Origin: Inia geoffrensis
Taxonomy: Eukaryota; Chordata; Mammalia; Artiodactyla; Iniidae
NCBI GenBank assembly: GCA_036417435.1
Contig: CM070903.1
Span: 617,001 to 681,000, forward strand
Direction: 5' to 3'
DNA length: 64,000 nucleotides
Of the stretch, positions 1 through 17,539 are shown one piece after another. The notes under the pieces were generated by a model that saw nothing but the letters and a program-made list of their open reading frames with translations, did not search any database and had not been told where the DNA came from. The position numbers and the translations under genes were made by a program. Within the stretch, counting starts at the first letter, position 1, and each line of letters starts with the position of its first letter.

Positions 1-5206
<5,206 letters not shown>

Positions 5207-5234
5207 CTTGGCAGCGCCCGTGAGCCCTGACATC

Positions 5235-6895
5235 CTGCAGCAAGGGAGAGCGGCGGTCTAGACGGTGCCCCGCGCGCACAGCACGGTCCGAGCCCTCCTC
5301 CCCAGACCGTGGGGGCGGCACACACGCGGCCGGCCAGCAGCTGGGCTCAGGGGGCCCCTATCCCCTTGCCCTGGATGGGCCACAAGCATTGACTGGGCGC
5401 AGAGACGGCAAGCTTTGGGCTCCGCTCCGGGTGGGACGCTCGCCACTCCTCCCTGCCCTGCAGACCCTGGGTGCGCTGGGCAGACAGGTGCGTCCTGGGA
5501 ACTGAAAAGCCAGTGACTGGCATCAGTGAGGACAGAGGGAGACCTGCGGTGGGCAGGGCAGAGGGGTCGCTGGGGGCGACTGGGAGGAGGGGCACCCGGG
5601 GAGGGGAGAGAGGCCCAGGCTGGGCCGGGGTGTGCCTTGGTACTGGACGCCATGCTGACTGGGGGGAGGGGACGGCCTGGGGAGCGGAGCGTGGGCGCTG
5701 ACGAGGACAGGCCTGGAGGGCTGGCAGGCAGTGGCCTCCGGGTCCTGCTTTGTTGAGAGACGTGGGACAGCTGCACAGGGTGGAGGGAACCCTTCTCCAG
5801 AGAGGTCACTGCGCCCTGGCATGTCTCCGCGGGGCCTGAGGTGGTCCTGATGCTGTGGCCTCTGCAGCCGAGCGCACCCTCTGCCGGACAAATGCAGCGA
5901 GAGGACCTCGAGGTGCGGCAGGGTGGGCTGGCTGGGCTCTGGGGACACGGTGTGAGGGGAAGGGGGACCCTTCGTGGGAAGGCGAGGAAGGGGCTTGTCA
6001 CCCTGCTGTTCCAGTGGGGACCCTGCAAACTGGTTCACTTGGCGCCCCTGAAACAGAGGGTGAACCTGGTGAAGATGCAGTCCTGCTGGGGACTTGGGCT
6101 CTGCTGGCAGCCTGGGCCCCCCGCATGGCTGGGTGCAAGAGGAGGCACCTGGAGAGCTCTGGAGGGAAGCAGAGGCGTCAGGGGCGCTTTGGTGCTGTTT
6201 TCGTGGTGATGCCCCTCAACACTGTGGAAACCTCTCATTTTTGAGAGGAGGTGAATTTGCACTTGGGTTTAAGGTGAGAGGGGTTATTCCTGGCGTAGTT
6301 AGGGGCGCACAGGACGTGGTCCTGCCTCCCTCCGCATGGGGTCATGGTTAGCTCAAGAGGCTGTGAGGCTACAGGTAACGGTCATGACCCCGCAGGGTGG
6401 CGACAGTTGCTGAGATTAAAGCAAGCCCCGTGGGAGTATCAGGAAATCCAGGAGGGCTTCCTGCGGGAGGTGATGGATGTGCCCAGACTGAGGGAATGGC
6501 CAGAGGAAGGAAGCTCCTGGCCGAGAGGAGTCTGGTTTAGGGAGGTCTGGGGGCAATGCTCAATTGAGGTGAGGACTAAGAAGGTGGGGTGAGGGCCAGG
6601 CCAGGGGCTCAGAAGCACCCAGAGGCCAAGAGGGAGTCGGGCTGCACCAGCCAGAGCCAAGGGTCCAGAGCCATCAAACACCGGCGATGGCCACCGTGGG
6701 ACCTTAGTCAGGGGGGCCAGGCAGGGCTGACCACTGAGATGTGGGCACAGCTTTGTCCTCCACTACCCCTCACCCTGCTGCCCCATGGAGGAGAGACCAC
6801 AGAGAGGGCACCATAAGGCCCACCATGTCCTGTCTGCTACAGATGAGAGGGGACAGAACGGAGGGGAGGCTTGCCCAGCTTGGCACTGTTCTCCA
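5235..6895. other. GC-rich single-copy intronic DNA
   Basis: No repeat family, RNA gene or conserved exon was recognised. The open frames here are short, overlap on both strands and have no family resemblance. Confidence 0.6.
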
Positions 6896-7716
6896 TGTGC
6901 ACACATGTCATGTGCCACACACACACATCACACACACACACAGCACACCACATTCAGACATCACACACACATCACATACACCACACCGCACACACACAGT
7001 GCACCACACACACATCACATGCCACACACAGACATCACACAGCACACACAGCACACACCAAACACAGACATCACCATACACACAAACATCGCACACACAG
7101 CATACCACACATGTCACACATAGACATCACACAGCACAATCACACACCACACACAGCACACACACATCACACACACAGAAATCACCATACAGACATCACA
7201 CACAGCACACCACACACACATCACACGCCACACACATCACACACCACACATGCATCACACATCACACACACACATCACACACACAGCACACCACACTCAG
7301 ACATCACACACACACACACATCATATACACCACACCACACACACAGAGTGCACCACACACACATCACATGCCACACACCGACATCACATAGCACACACAG
7401 CACACACCACACACAGACATCACCATACACACAGACATCACACACACAGCACACCACACGTCACACACAGACATCACACAGCACACACAGAATCACACAC
7501 CATACACACACACGGCACACACACATCACACAGACATCACCACACAGACATCACACACAGCACACCACACACACGTCACACACATCACACACCACACACG
7601 CATCACACACCACACACACACATCACACACACAGCACACCACACACACGTCACATGCCACACACACACATCACACACACTCACACATCATACACCACACA
7701 CAAAACACACATAATA
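6896..7716. repeat. CA-rich satellite with about 345-bp higher-order period
   Basis: About 820 bases are made of cacaca, catcaca and cagcacaccaca words. The larger word cagcacacca followed by a shared downstream pattern recurs at 6941, 7284 and 7632, giving periods of 343 and 348 bases and about 2.3 copies. This suggests a tandem duplication laid over a dinucleotide repeat. Stop codons are absent for long stretches, which creates His/Thr-rich frames that are not genes. Confidence 0.92.
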
Positions 7717-7864
7717 AATTAAAACAAGCCCACATAATAAAGTGTACTGGTGGAAAATCTTACTCTCAAATGTAATGAAAAATTCTAAAAATATCTACCC
7801 AGGGGAAAAACACAATAGCAACAACAAAATACAGAAAACACCCAAAGGGAAAAATCACTTTGGC

Positions 7865-8367
7865 CTGTGGTAGGCAGCCCCCAAGGTGGCCCCCAATTAC
7901 TCTTGCCCATACAGAGTCCTCTCACCCCCCTGAATGGTCTCTGGCCAGTATGACCAACAGAATAACGTGGAAGTGATGCTGTGTGACTTCCACGACTGGG
8001 TCATAGGAGGCAGGTGCCTTCTGCCGGGGCCCCTCTCGAGTTGCTCGCTGTGGGGGAAGCCGGCTGCTGTAGCATGAAGATGCTCAGGCAGCCTTTGCAG
8101 AAGCTCACGGGGGAGGCGATGAGGCCTACAGCCGACAGCGGTGAGTGAGCCATCGTGGAGGCAGACCCTCCACCCCAGCCAAGACTTGGATGACCGAGGC
8201 TGTGGCCAATATTCTGACTGCACCTCATGAGGGACGCTGAGTGAGAACCACCCAGCAAAGCCTCTCCTGAATTCCTGGCCTGAATAAATTCCAAGACAGT
8301 AAATGGTTACTGTTTTAAATCACTAAGTTTTGGGTACTTTATTACACGGCAGTAGACCACTAATAGA
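7865..8367 (+). mobile_element. MLT1-like solo LTR (ERVL-MaLR)
   Basis: The left end (tgtggtaggcagcccccaag) and the right end (gttttaaatcactaagtttt, then gggtactttatta) match the termini of mammalian MLT1 LTRs. Length is about 500 bases. No internal retroviral sequence adjoins it, so it is a solo LTR. Confidence 0.8.
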
Positions 8368-8485
8368 GGCATAAAACTTTTTCTCCACAACGTTGTAGAC
8401 AGAAGATGAGACAATAATTCAGAATTTTGACAGGAAAATAAAATGACCCAAGGATGTCTCCCCAGCCAACTTATCTTTCACGTAT

Positions 8486-9175
8486 AAGGATAAACATCTC
8501 AGAACACTAAAAATAGAGCTACCATATGGTCCAGCAATCCCACTCCTGGGCATATATCCAGACAAAACTCTAATTCAAAAAGATACATGCACCCCTATGT
8601 TCATAGCAGCACTATTCACAATAGCCAAGACATGGAAACAACCTCAATGTCCACTGACAGATGAATGGATAAAGAAGATGTGGTATATTTATACAGTGGA
8701 ATATTAGCCATAAAAACCCACAAAATAATGCCATTTGAAGCAACATGGATGCAACTAGAGATTATCACACTAAGTGAAGTGAACTCAGACAGAGAAAGAC
8801 AAATACCATGTGACGTCACTTACATACGGAATCTAAAATATGACACAAATGAACTTATCTGTGAAACAGAAACAGACTCGCAGACACAGAGAACAGACTA
8901 GTGGTTGCCAAGGGGGATGGGGGTGGGGGAGGGATAGATTGGAAGTTTGGGGTTAGTAGATGCAAACTATTATGTATAGAATGGATAAACAACAAGGTCC
9001 TACTGTATAACACAGGGAACTAGATTCAATATCCTGGGATAAACCATAATGGAAGAGAATATAAAAAAGAATGTATATATGTGTATAACTGAGTCACTCT
9101 GCCATACAGCAGAAATTAACACATCATAAATCAACTATACTTCCATTAAAAATAAAAAAGGATAAACATCTCAGA
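8486..9175 (+). mobile_element. 5'-truncated L1 with perfect 18-bp target duplication
   Basis: The body (8504-9157) is the last part of L1 ORF2 plus the 3' UTR and a short A-rich tail. It is flanked by aaggataaacatctcaga at 8486-8503 and 9158-9175. The ORF2 frame (for example [20 protein letters not shown]) contains stops. The perfect flanks indicate a fairly recent insertion. Confidence 0.93.
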
Positions 9176-10520
9176 CGTAAATGGGCTCAGATCTATGCCA
9201 CCCACACACCATTCCTAAAAATATTCTGCAAGGAATTTCTGCAAACAATAGAGAAATGAATAAAGATAAATGAAAAGCAAAGAAACTTGAGACATACAGT
9301 AAAATATAGAAAATGAAGGGAAAAGAACTGAAGCATAAAATTAGAAGCCAGAAATTTCACACGATCAGTTGTGACAATAAAGGTGTGTGTGGCTTAAAGT
9401 CTGCTGTAAAGACAAACTGTCCTAAATTGGGTCAAAAAATGAAACCCATCGCAATGAGATTTATGAGTCACACTTTATATAGAAAGTCACAGACGGTGCA
9501 AAGAAAATGGAGTAGGGAGGGATGGATGCAAACGGAGAGAAAGACGGGGCAGTGTTGTTGACACACTAGAATTGAAGCCAGAGGATGAGGGACGGGGCCC
9601 AGGAAAAGATAAAAGCTGCTGCAGTCCAGTTATAAATCTTTATGTACCTAATTTCATAACACAATATTACTTAAAGCACAATCGGTGAAAAATCAAAGAA
9701 AAAACTGACAGACTGCAACCAAATAGACTTTAACTCATCTTTTTATGTTATTGACAGATCGTATTAAAAAAAACAGAGGATCTGAATGTCATGTTTTATA
9801 AAACTTTGATAGTAACGAGCAGGGAATATGTATTTTCTAAACATAAAGGATTTGGATAATGTGCATAAAACACACCCACATATTACATATATATCTATGT
9901 TTTCAAAACCTATAAGTAGGGAACATACACTCTTTTAAAAATTTTACAGAATTCAATCCTAGAGGAAGCCACAAAGAAAGCTTCAATTTATTAAAAAAAT
10001 GTAAATTTTACAGATAAAATTCTTTGAGCTACAATGCAAAATTTGTCACTAATAAGACATAGGGGAAAAAACCCCCAAAACAAAGCACTTGAAATTGAAA
10101 AACTCTCGCAAAAAGTACATAGGAATTAGTGACAATGACGATGTACACTTAAAAGCAAATATGAGAAGGCCAAAACTATAACTGGGGGAAAATACATAGC
10201 CTCAGATGCTTTATGTTATAAAATAAGAAATTAGTGTAACAAATTAGGCATGTGGTTAAAGAATAGGGACAAAAAATACTTAAAGAGATAAATCTCAGGA
10301 AAGCAAAAGAGAGAAAGTGGTAAAAAGAAAAAACAAACAAAACAATTGGTTGAAAAAAAACCTACAGTAGAATAATAAATACATCTAATAGCTGGTTTTT
10401 CAAAAAGGCCAATAAAATAGAAAAAATTTTAGCAAGTCTCAGCAAGAATAAAAATGATGTAAACACAAATATAGAAATATACAAATTTAAGGAGTAAAAT
10501 AATGATAGATGAGGAGAGTT
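9176..10520 (+). mobile_element. Degenerate L1 ORF2 fragment
   Basis: AT-rich and A-biased. A stretch near 10390-10490 translates as SWFFKKANKIEKILASLSKN, typical of the region between the L1 endonuclease and reverse transcriptase, but frames are broken throughout. An old copy; the boundaries are approximate. Confidence 0.6.
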
Positions 10521-11021
10521 TTTATTGTTGTTTGTTTTTAAGAGCATACCAAGTGCAGCTTTGAGCTAGTAAACATGAAAGACCATTTTCTGGGAAAGTG
10601 GTCTCACCTCTAGAGAGGAGGTGAGGAACTGGCTGGACTCTGACTTGGAAGGAATGGAAACACGTTCCCAAAGACTCTGGCCCAAACAGCTTTTGGGTGA
10701 GTTCTTTTGCATTTTCAAGAACAAACACTACTCTAGTTAACTTATTTCAGAACATAAAAAGATAAGCTTTTCAATTCATTTGTTAACTTGGCAAAACCTA
10801 AGACCAAAACTTGATAAAATATATCCCTAAAAGGAACTCTATAGATAAATATCACTTTTGAATACGGTTGCAAAAATCCTAACTGATATTAGAAAATAAA
10901 ATATAGTAGCATGTTAAGGACTACTAAACCAGTACTAAGATGAAGTTAGTTAAAAGTACAATTATGCAACATTAGGAAACATATTAATGCACGTCACATT
11001 GATATAAAAAAGGAAATCATG
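10521..11021. other. AT-rich intronic DNA, nothing recognised
   Basis: It lies between an old L1 piece and the Tigger element. No repeat family could be named. Confidence 0.5.
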
Positions 11022-11023
11022 TA

Positions 11024-11503
11024 TAGGCATACCTCAGAGATATTGTGGATTTGGTCCCAGACCACCATAATAGAGCAAACATCGCAATAAAGGGAGTTGC
11101 AAGAAGTTTTTGGTTTTCCAGTGCATGTGAAAGTTACGTTTACACTATACTGTAGTCTATTGTGTGCAACAGTGTTATGTCTTAAAAAACAATGCACATA
11201 ACTTAATTAAAAATACCTTATTGCTAGAAAAAATGCTAGCCAGTATCACTGAGGCTTTAGTGAGTTGTAGTAGTAACATCAAAGGCTGCTGATCACATAT
11301 CACCATAACAAGATAATAATGAAAGAGTCTGAACTATTGCAAGAATTCCCCAAATGTGACAGACATAAAGAGAGCAAACGTGCTTGGAAAAATGGCACTG
11401 ATAAACTTGCTCAATTCAGGGTTGCCACAAACCTTCAATTTGTAAAAACCAAAACATCTGCAAGGTGCAATAAAGTGAAGTGCATTAAAATGAGGTATGT
11501 GTG
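11024..11503. mobile_element. Internally deleted Tigger1-type DNA transposon
   Basis: The left terminus (aggcatacctcagagatatt) and the right terminus (its near inverted copy, ending aatgaggtatgtgtg) form terminal inverted repeats. The copy is flanked by TA at 11022-11023 and 11504-11505, the usual target duplication. It is about 480 bases and lacks transposase, so it is a non-autonomous deletion derivative. Confidence 0.87.
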
Positions 11504-11545
11504 TAATTGCTCTAAAAGAGCCCCAAAACATCCATTTGTGGTTAA

Positions 11546-11662
11546 ACAAACAAACAAACAAACAAACAAGGCAAAACCTCATAAGAGACTTAGGAGTTGG
11601 ATTAACATTATAAAAGTAAAACCTCGTAAGAAACTTAGGTGTTGGATTAACATTATAAAGGA
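11546..11662. repeat. (AAAC)n tract followed by a 45-bp tandem duplication
   Basis: About six aaac units (11546-11570) are followed by two 45-base units starting at 11573 and 11618. Both units contain aaaacctc and ttggattaacattataaa, and they differ at a few sites. Confidence 0.85.
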
Positions 11663-11879
11663 TATAAATGTCCAATCAACAGCCACTATCAAATTTTACA
11701 CAAAAACTAAATAGGTGTTCTTATCTTTGTGGGTCACAGACTCCTTTAAGAAGCTGGACAGTTTCACCTGACACATATGCACAGATTACTCATATACAGA
11801 AACCATAGTCCTCATTAATTCAGGGGGTCCATCTATGGAACTGACTCTGGATTAAAAACTCCTGCACTTGAAGAATGAC

Positions 11880-12830
11880 CATTAGAGTACAAAAAGTAAA
11901 AAATAAAGAAGACAAAGAGTGTTGATCTCATTATATTATTCACAGTTGTGCTGGAAGCCAATGCAATAAGACAGTGAACAGAAACAAAATGTAAGTCTTG
12001 GAAAGGAAGAGATAGGAACTGTCCTTATTAAAGATGGGACTGTCTACCTAGAAAATCCAATCAAATCAACTGAACAGAGTTTAGGGGAGAGAGAAAGGGG
12101 TATTCAGTGAGGCAATTATAAGAAAAAAATACACAAAAATCTACAGATTTTCTTCTCTCAGCAACAACCAATTAGAAAACGTAATGGAAAAAATACTATT
12201 TACACTAGCAAGAAAAACAACTTAAATCCAAGGGATAAACTGAATAAGAATCTATGGATGTGCAGGACTTAAGAAAAAGAGTCCAAAAATTTCTAAGGAA
12301 CACAGTGGAGAGACAAACCTTGTTTTTGGATGAGAGACACAATGTTTAAGAATACCAGTTATTTCTAACTGAATCTATAACTGAATGTAATTTGGATTAA
12401 AATTTCCAATAAAACTGTTTGCTTCTTTTGCCATTACGTGTTGACAAAATGAATCTAAGATTTACCTGGAAGAAAAAGTAAGAAAGAGTAGCTGAGAAAA
12501 ATAAAAAATGAAGGGTGATGAAACTTGTGTTATCAAGTGCAATAATGGAACACAATTACGGTAATAAAGCATTAGTGGTTCTGGTGCTGGCATGGCCAAC
12601 AGACCACACAGCAGTGGCATAACACCATATGAGAACTGAGGAAATGAGACAGCTGCCTTTCAGAGCACTGAGAGAAGGCTGGGAAAAGGGGTCACGATGT
12701 GATTAGAAATAAAGTAATCCCACCTCACACAGTACACCCAAATAAAGTCCAGGAGAAGTAAGTGACTGAGTGTAAAACATGGACCAAAAAGTCTTTGAAG
12801 GAAATAGAAAAGATGAAATGACAGTGAAAC
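11880..12830 (+). mobile_element. Old L1 ORF2 fragment
   Basis: It contains the L1 ORF2 signature words ctacctagaaaatccaatca and ccaataaaactgttt. Frames are broken and the ends are approximate. Confidence 0.65.
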
Positions 12831-12837
12831 GTCTTAT

Positions 12838-13030
12838 GATTACTCTGCACCAGACACTATGCTACATCTTTTCTTTTAACCCTCACAAGAGCCCTTGTGG
12901 ACAGCACACTGGTGCTATTATAATCCCCATTTCATAGATGAGGAAACTGAGACTGAGACAGGTAACCTGTCCTCGGTGCTCAGATAATAGCTGAGGTCCA
13001 AATCCAGGCAGCATGGCTCTGAGTCCACAC
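12838..13030 (+). mobile_element. MIR SINE
   Basis: The core pattern is accagacactatgctacatc, then ccccatttcatagatgagga, then aactgagactgagacaggta, then ccaggcagcatggctctga. This follows the MIR consensus order from tRNA-related region to core. Confidence 0.88.
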
Positions 13031-13139
13031 TCATGATAACTGGGCTCCCACATATCACCTTCGTTAAAACAAAACAACATGAGCAGAGTGGAAACATACC
13101 AAGAGCCAGGCAACCATATTCCCAATGCATGATCAAGAT

Positions 13140-14150
13140 TTCATATTCTTAAGGTTTAAAAATTTTGATGGCCTATTATTGTGTAAATGTTTACAAGTGT
13201 AATATATTTTTGTTGTTTTAAACTTTTTATTAATATATAATGTCCTTCTTCTCCTCTTGTAACTCTTTTTCATTTAAAATCCATTTTAATCTGGTGTTAG
13301 TATAGCTACGCCTGCTCTCTTTTGGTTCCTATTTGCATGGAATAACATTTTCCATCCATTCACTTCAAACCTATTTGTGTCTTTGGTTCTAAAATGAATC
13401 TTTTGTAGACAGCATATAGTTGGATCTCATTTTTTTAACATCCATTCTGCCAGTCTCTGTCTTTTGCTTGGACAGTTTAATCCATTTACAGTTAAAGTAA
13501 CTACTGATAAGGAGGGACTTACTTCTGTAGTTTTGCTATTTGTTTCCTATGTAGTTATAGCTTTTTTGTTCCTCATTCCTGCATTACTGTTTTCTTTTGT
13601 GTGCAGCTGATTTTTGTTGTAAAACATTTACATCCCTTCGTCATTTCTTTTTTTCTTTCTTTCTTCTTTTTTTTTTTGGTGGTACGTGGGCTTCTCACTG
13701 TTGTGGCCTCTCCCGTTGCGGAGCACAGGCTCTGGACGTGCAGGCCAGGCAGCCATGGCTCATGGGCCCAGCCGCTCCACGGCATGTGGGATCTTCCCGG
13801 ACCGGGACACGAACCCGTGTCCCCTGCATCGGCAGGCGGACTCTCAACCACTGCGCCACCAGGGAAACCCTTCATTTCTTTTTGTGCGTATTCTTTTGGT
13901 ACCTTCTTTACGGTTACCACGGGATTACATTTAACATTCTAAAGTTATAACAATACAATTTGAATTTATGCCAGTTTAACTTCAACAACACATAAAAAAA
14001 TCTGCTTCTTTAAAAGCTCCCTCCCTATCCCTTTCAGTTATTGATGTCACAAAATTACATCTTTACACATTTTGTGTCCCAAAACACAAGCAAATGTTAT
14101 TTTTAATGCATTGGTCCCTTAAATTATGTACAAAACAAAATGTGGAGTTA
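13140..14150 (-). mobile_element. L1 fragment, antisense
   Basis: T-rich plus strand. Phrases such as ctgccagtctctgtcttttg and gtttaatccatttacagtta are the reverse complement of L1 ORF2. The element is interrupted by the CHR SINE at 13653-13871. Confidence 0.75.
13653..13871 (-). mobile_element. CHR-type tRNA-derived SINE with 12-bp target duplication
   Basis: The minus strand reads gggtttccctggtggcgcag, then a tRNA-like B-box region (gggttcgtgtcccgg), and ends in an A-rich tail. Flanks tcatttcttttt are at 13641-13652 and 13872-13883. This family marks cetaceans and their relatives. Confidence 0.93.
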
Positions 14151-14154
14151 CAAT

Positions 14155-15735
14155 AATGCTAGTTTTAAGAAGAACAGAGCAGGACGAATCATGCACCCTG
14201 ACTTCAGACTATACTACAAAGCTACAGTAATCAAAACAGTATGGTACTGGCACAAAAACAGACACATAGATCAATGGAAAAGAACAGACAGCCCAGTGCA
14301 TAAACCCATGCATGTATGGTCAATTAATCTATGACAAAGGAGGCAAGAATATACAATGGAGAAAAGACAGTCTCTTCAATAAGTGGTGCTGGGAAAACTG
14401 TACAGCTAAATGTAAGAGAGTGAAACTAGACCATTCTCTAACACTACATACAAAAATAAACTCAAGATGGATTAAAAACCTAAATGTAGGACCAAATTCC
14501 ATAAAATCCTAGAGGAAAACACGGGCATAACACTCTTTGATATAAATCACAGCAATATTTTTTTGGCTCTCTCTCCTAAAAGAAAGGAAATAAAACCAAA
14601 ATTAAACAACTGGAACCTAATTAAACTAAAAAGCTTTTGCACAGTGAAGGAAACCATCCACAAAACGAAAAGACAACCTACTGAATGGGAAGAAATATTT
14701 GCAAATGATATGACCAATAAGGTGTTAATATCCAACACATATAAACAGCTCATACAACTCAACACCAAAAACACAAACAACCCAATTAAAAAGTGGGCAG
14801 ATTTCACCAAGGAAGACATACGGATGGCCAAGAGGCACATGAAAAGATGCTCAACATCACTAATTATTAGAGAAATGCAAATCAAAACTACAATGAGGTA
14901 TCACCTCACACCAGTCAGAATGGCCATTATCAAAAAAGCTAGAAACAATAAATGCTGGAAAGGGTATGGTGAAAAGGGAACCCTCCTACACTGTTGGTGG
15001 GAATGTAAATTGATACAACCACTATGGAAAACAGTATGGAGGTTCCTTAAAAAAGTAGTAATAGAACTACCATATGACCCAGCAATCCCACTACTGGGCA
15101 TATACCCTGAGAAAACCATAATTCAAAAAGGGACATGCACCACAATGTTCATCGCAGCACTATTTACAATAGCCAGGACATGGAACCACCCTAAATGTCC
15201 ATCAACAGACGAATGGATAAAGAAGATGTGGCACAGATATACAATGGAATATTACTCAGCCATAAAAAGAAACGAAATTGAGTTATTTGTAGTGAGGTGG
15301 ATGGACCTAGAGTCTGTCTACAGAGTGAGGTAAGTCAGAAAGAGAAAAATACCATATGCTAATGTGGATACATGGACTCTAAACAAACAAACAAAAAAGG
15401 TACTGATGAACATAGTTGCAGGTCAGGAATAAAGAAGTAGGTATAGAGAATGGACTTGAGGACATGGGGTGGGAGGGTGAAGCTGGGGTGAAGTGAGAGC
15501 AGCATCAGCATATACACATTACCGAATGTAAAATCATTGGCTGGTGGGAAGCAGCCGCACAGCACAGCGAGATGGGCTTGGTGCTTGGCGATGACCCAGA
15601 GGGGTGGGATAGGGAGGGTGGGAGGGAGGCTCAAGAGGGAGGGGATACAGGGACATGTGTATGCATATGGCTGATTCACTTTTTTGTGCAACAGAGACTA
15701 ACATGGTATTGTGAAGCAATTATAAAAAAAAAATG
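14155..15735 (+). mobile_element. L1, 5'-truncated, with ORF2 C-terminus and 3' UTR
   Basis: An open stretch at 14563-15333 encodes about 256 residues of the L1 ORF2 C-terminal region, including [20 protein letters not shown] and [16 protein letters not shown] motifs. The 3' UTR follows with the G-rich tract at 15590-15640 and an A tail at 15723-15732. The reverse transcriptase catalytic core and endonuclease are missing, so it cannot move by itself. It is the best preserved L1 in the window. Confidence 0.9.
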
Positions 15736-16055
15736 GTCAGAAGAACCGAATAGACATTTTTCCAAAGAGGAAATGGCCAACAGGCACAGGAAAAGATGCT
15801 TAACATTGCTAATCATCAGGGAATTGCAAATCAAAACCAAAATGAGATATCACCTCACACCTGTCAGAATGGCTATCATCAAAAAGAACACAAATAACAA
15901 ATGTTGGTGAGGATGTGAAGAAAAGGGAACCCTCATGCACTATTGATGGGAATGTAAGTTGGTGCATCCTTTGTGGAAAACAATATGGAGGTTTCTCAAA
16001 AAACTGAAAGTACAACTACCATATGACCCAGCAATTCCACTCTTGGGTATATATT
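15736..16055 (+). mobile_element. Second, older L1 ORF2 fragment
   Basis: Directly after the A tail of the previous L1, the sequence returns to ORF2 (aatagacatttttccaaaga through ccatatgacccagcaattcc). It repeats a segment already present at 14790-15090 but with more substitutions, so it is a separate copy. Confidence 0.8.
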
Positions 16056-17335
16056 AGATGAATAATTTTTAAAAATGTATTAGTCTTTCAAATCATGTAG
16101 AAAAAAAAGCGAGTTATATGCCATTGTTACAATAATTATTGTTATAATAATAATAGCTTTATAATTGCTCATGTATTTACCTTTACTGAGAGCTTCGTAT
16201 TTTCATATGACTTCAAGTTACTGTCTAGTGTCCTTTCATTTCACCTGCAGGACCCTCTTGAGCATTTCTTACAGGGCAGGTCTAGCAGTAACGGACTCTT
16301 TCAGCTTTTGTTTATCTGGGAATGTTTTAAGTTTGCCCTCACTTTTGGGGGACAATTAGGCTGGATATAGAGTTTTCAGGCAACAGGTTTTTTGCCATTT
16401 AGCATTTTGAATATATCAACACCCTGCCTTTGGTCTCCAAAGTTTCTGACGAGAAATCTTCTGGTAAACCTATTGAGAATCCCTTGGATATGATGAGTCA
16501 CTTGTCTCTTGCTGATTTCAAGATTCTCTCCTTGTTTTTGTCCTTTGACAGTTTGATTATAATGTGTACCAGTGTGAGCCTCTTTAAGTCCATCCTACTC
16601 GGCTTGGATGTTCATGTCATTCATCAAATCTGGACGTTTCTTCACATATTTCCTTTGCCCCTTTCTCTCGCGTCTCCTTCTGGGACTCCCCAAAACAAGT
16701 ATTCGTGTCCTTTAGGTTCTGTTCACTTTTCTTTAATCTTTTTTCTTTCTGCTCCTCAGACTCATAATTTCCATTGTCTTATCTTCAACATCACTAACAC
16801 TTTCTTCTGTCTTCTCAAATTGGCCTTTGCATCCCTCTAATAAGTAGCTAAAAGTCACTGTATTCTTCAGCTCTGTTATATCGTTTTGCATTCTACCCAG
16901 GTTTTCTATTTACTGATGTTTCTATTTTGTCCGCACATTGTGTTCTTGACTTTCTCCACATCTTCCTTTAGTTCCTTGAGCATCTTGAAGATGGTTGTGT
17001 TAAAGTCTTTGTCTAGTAGATCCACCATCAGGTCTTTTCCAGGGACAGTTTTGCTTGGTTTATATTTTTCCCTTTGAGTGGGGGCCATACCTTCCTGTTC
17101 CTTTGTTTGCCTTTTGATTTTTTGTTAAAAACTGGACATTTGAATCTAAACTGGTAACTCTGGAAAGCAGATTCTTTTCCGTCCCTAGGGCTTTCTGCTC
17201 GTGATTGTTTGTTTCCATTTTTATTTTTTGTTTTTGATTGTTGTAGGCTGTCTCTGTGCCAAGGTTCAGCCTGAGGAGTAAAGGTAAGGTCTTCTCATTT
17301 CCTTCCTGAGCCTGCACTTTCCCCCAGGCATGTGC
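16056..17335 (-). mobile_element. Old L1 (ORF1/5' region), antisense
   Basis: The plus strand carries well-known antisense L1M phrases such as gtctagtgtcctttcatttc, ttacagggcaggtctagcag and gtttgattataatgtgtacc. Many indels. Boundaries are approximate. Confidence 0.7.
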
Positions 17336-17539
17336 AGTTCCTGTCTAATTTCCCCTGTATATGCAGTTGCTTTTGAATGTCATAATCTTCAATGTCTGGC
17401 TCCCAAAAGGAGAAAAAGAGAAAAATGAATGGGGGGAAAAAAGTGCCAGCCCTTTAAATCTCCTGGAAGTCAATTCAACCAGAGAGGGAGAGGCTTGCAA
17501 TGATGAGGAGAAGTGTAACAACAGTGGAAGCCTTAATAA

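Noticed and set aside
6741..7722. Long His/Thr-rich open frames (up to 283 codons)
   Set aside because: They lie in the CA-rich satellite, which lacks stop codons by composition. All three frames are open at once and there is no family resemblance.
14563..15333. 256-codon open frame as a host gene
   Set aside because: It is the C-terminal part of L1 ORF2 in a truncated element.
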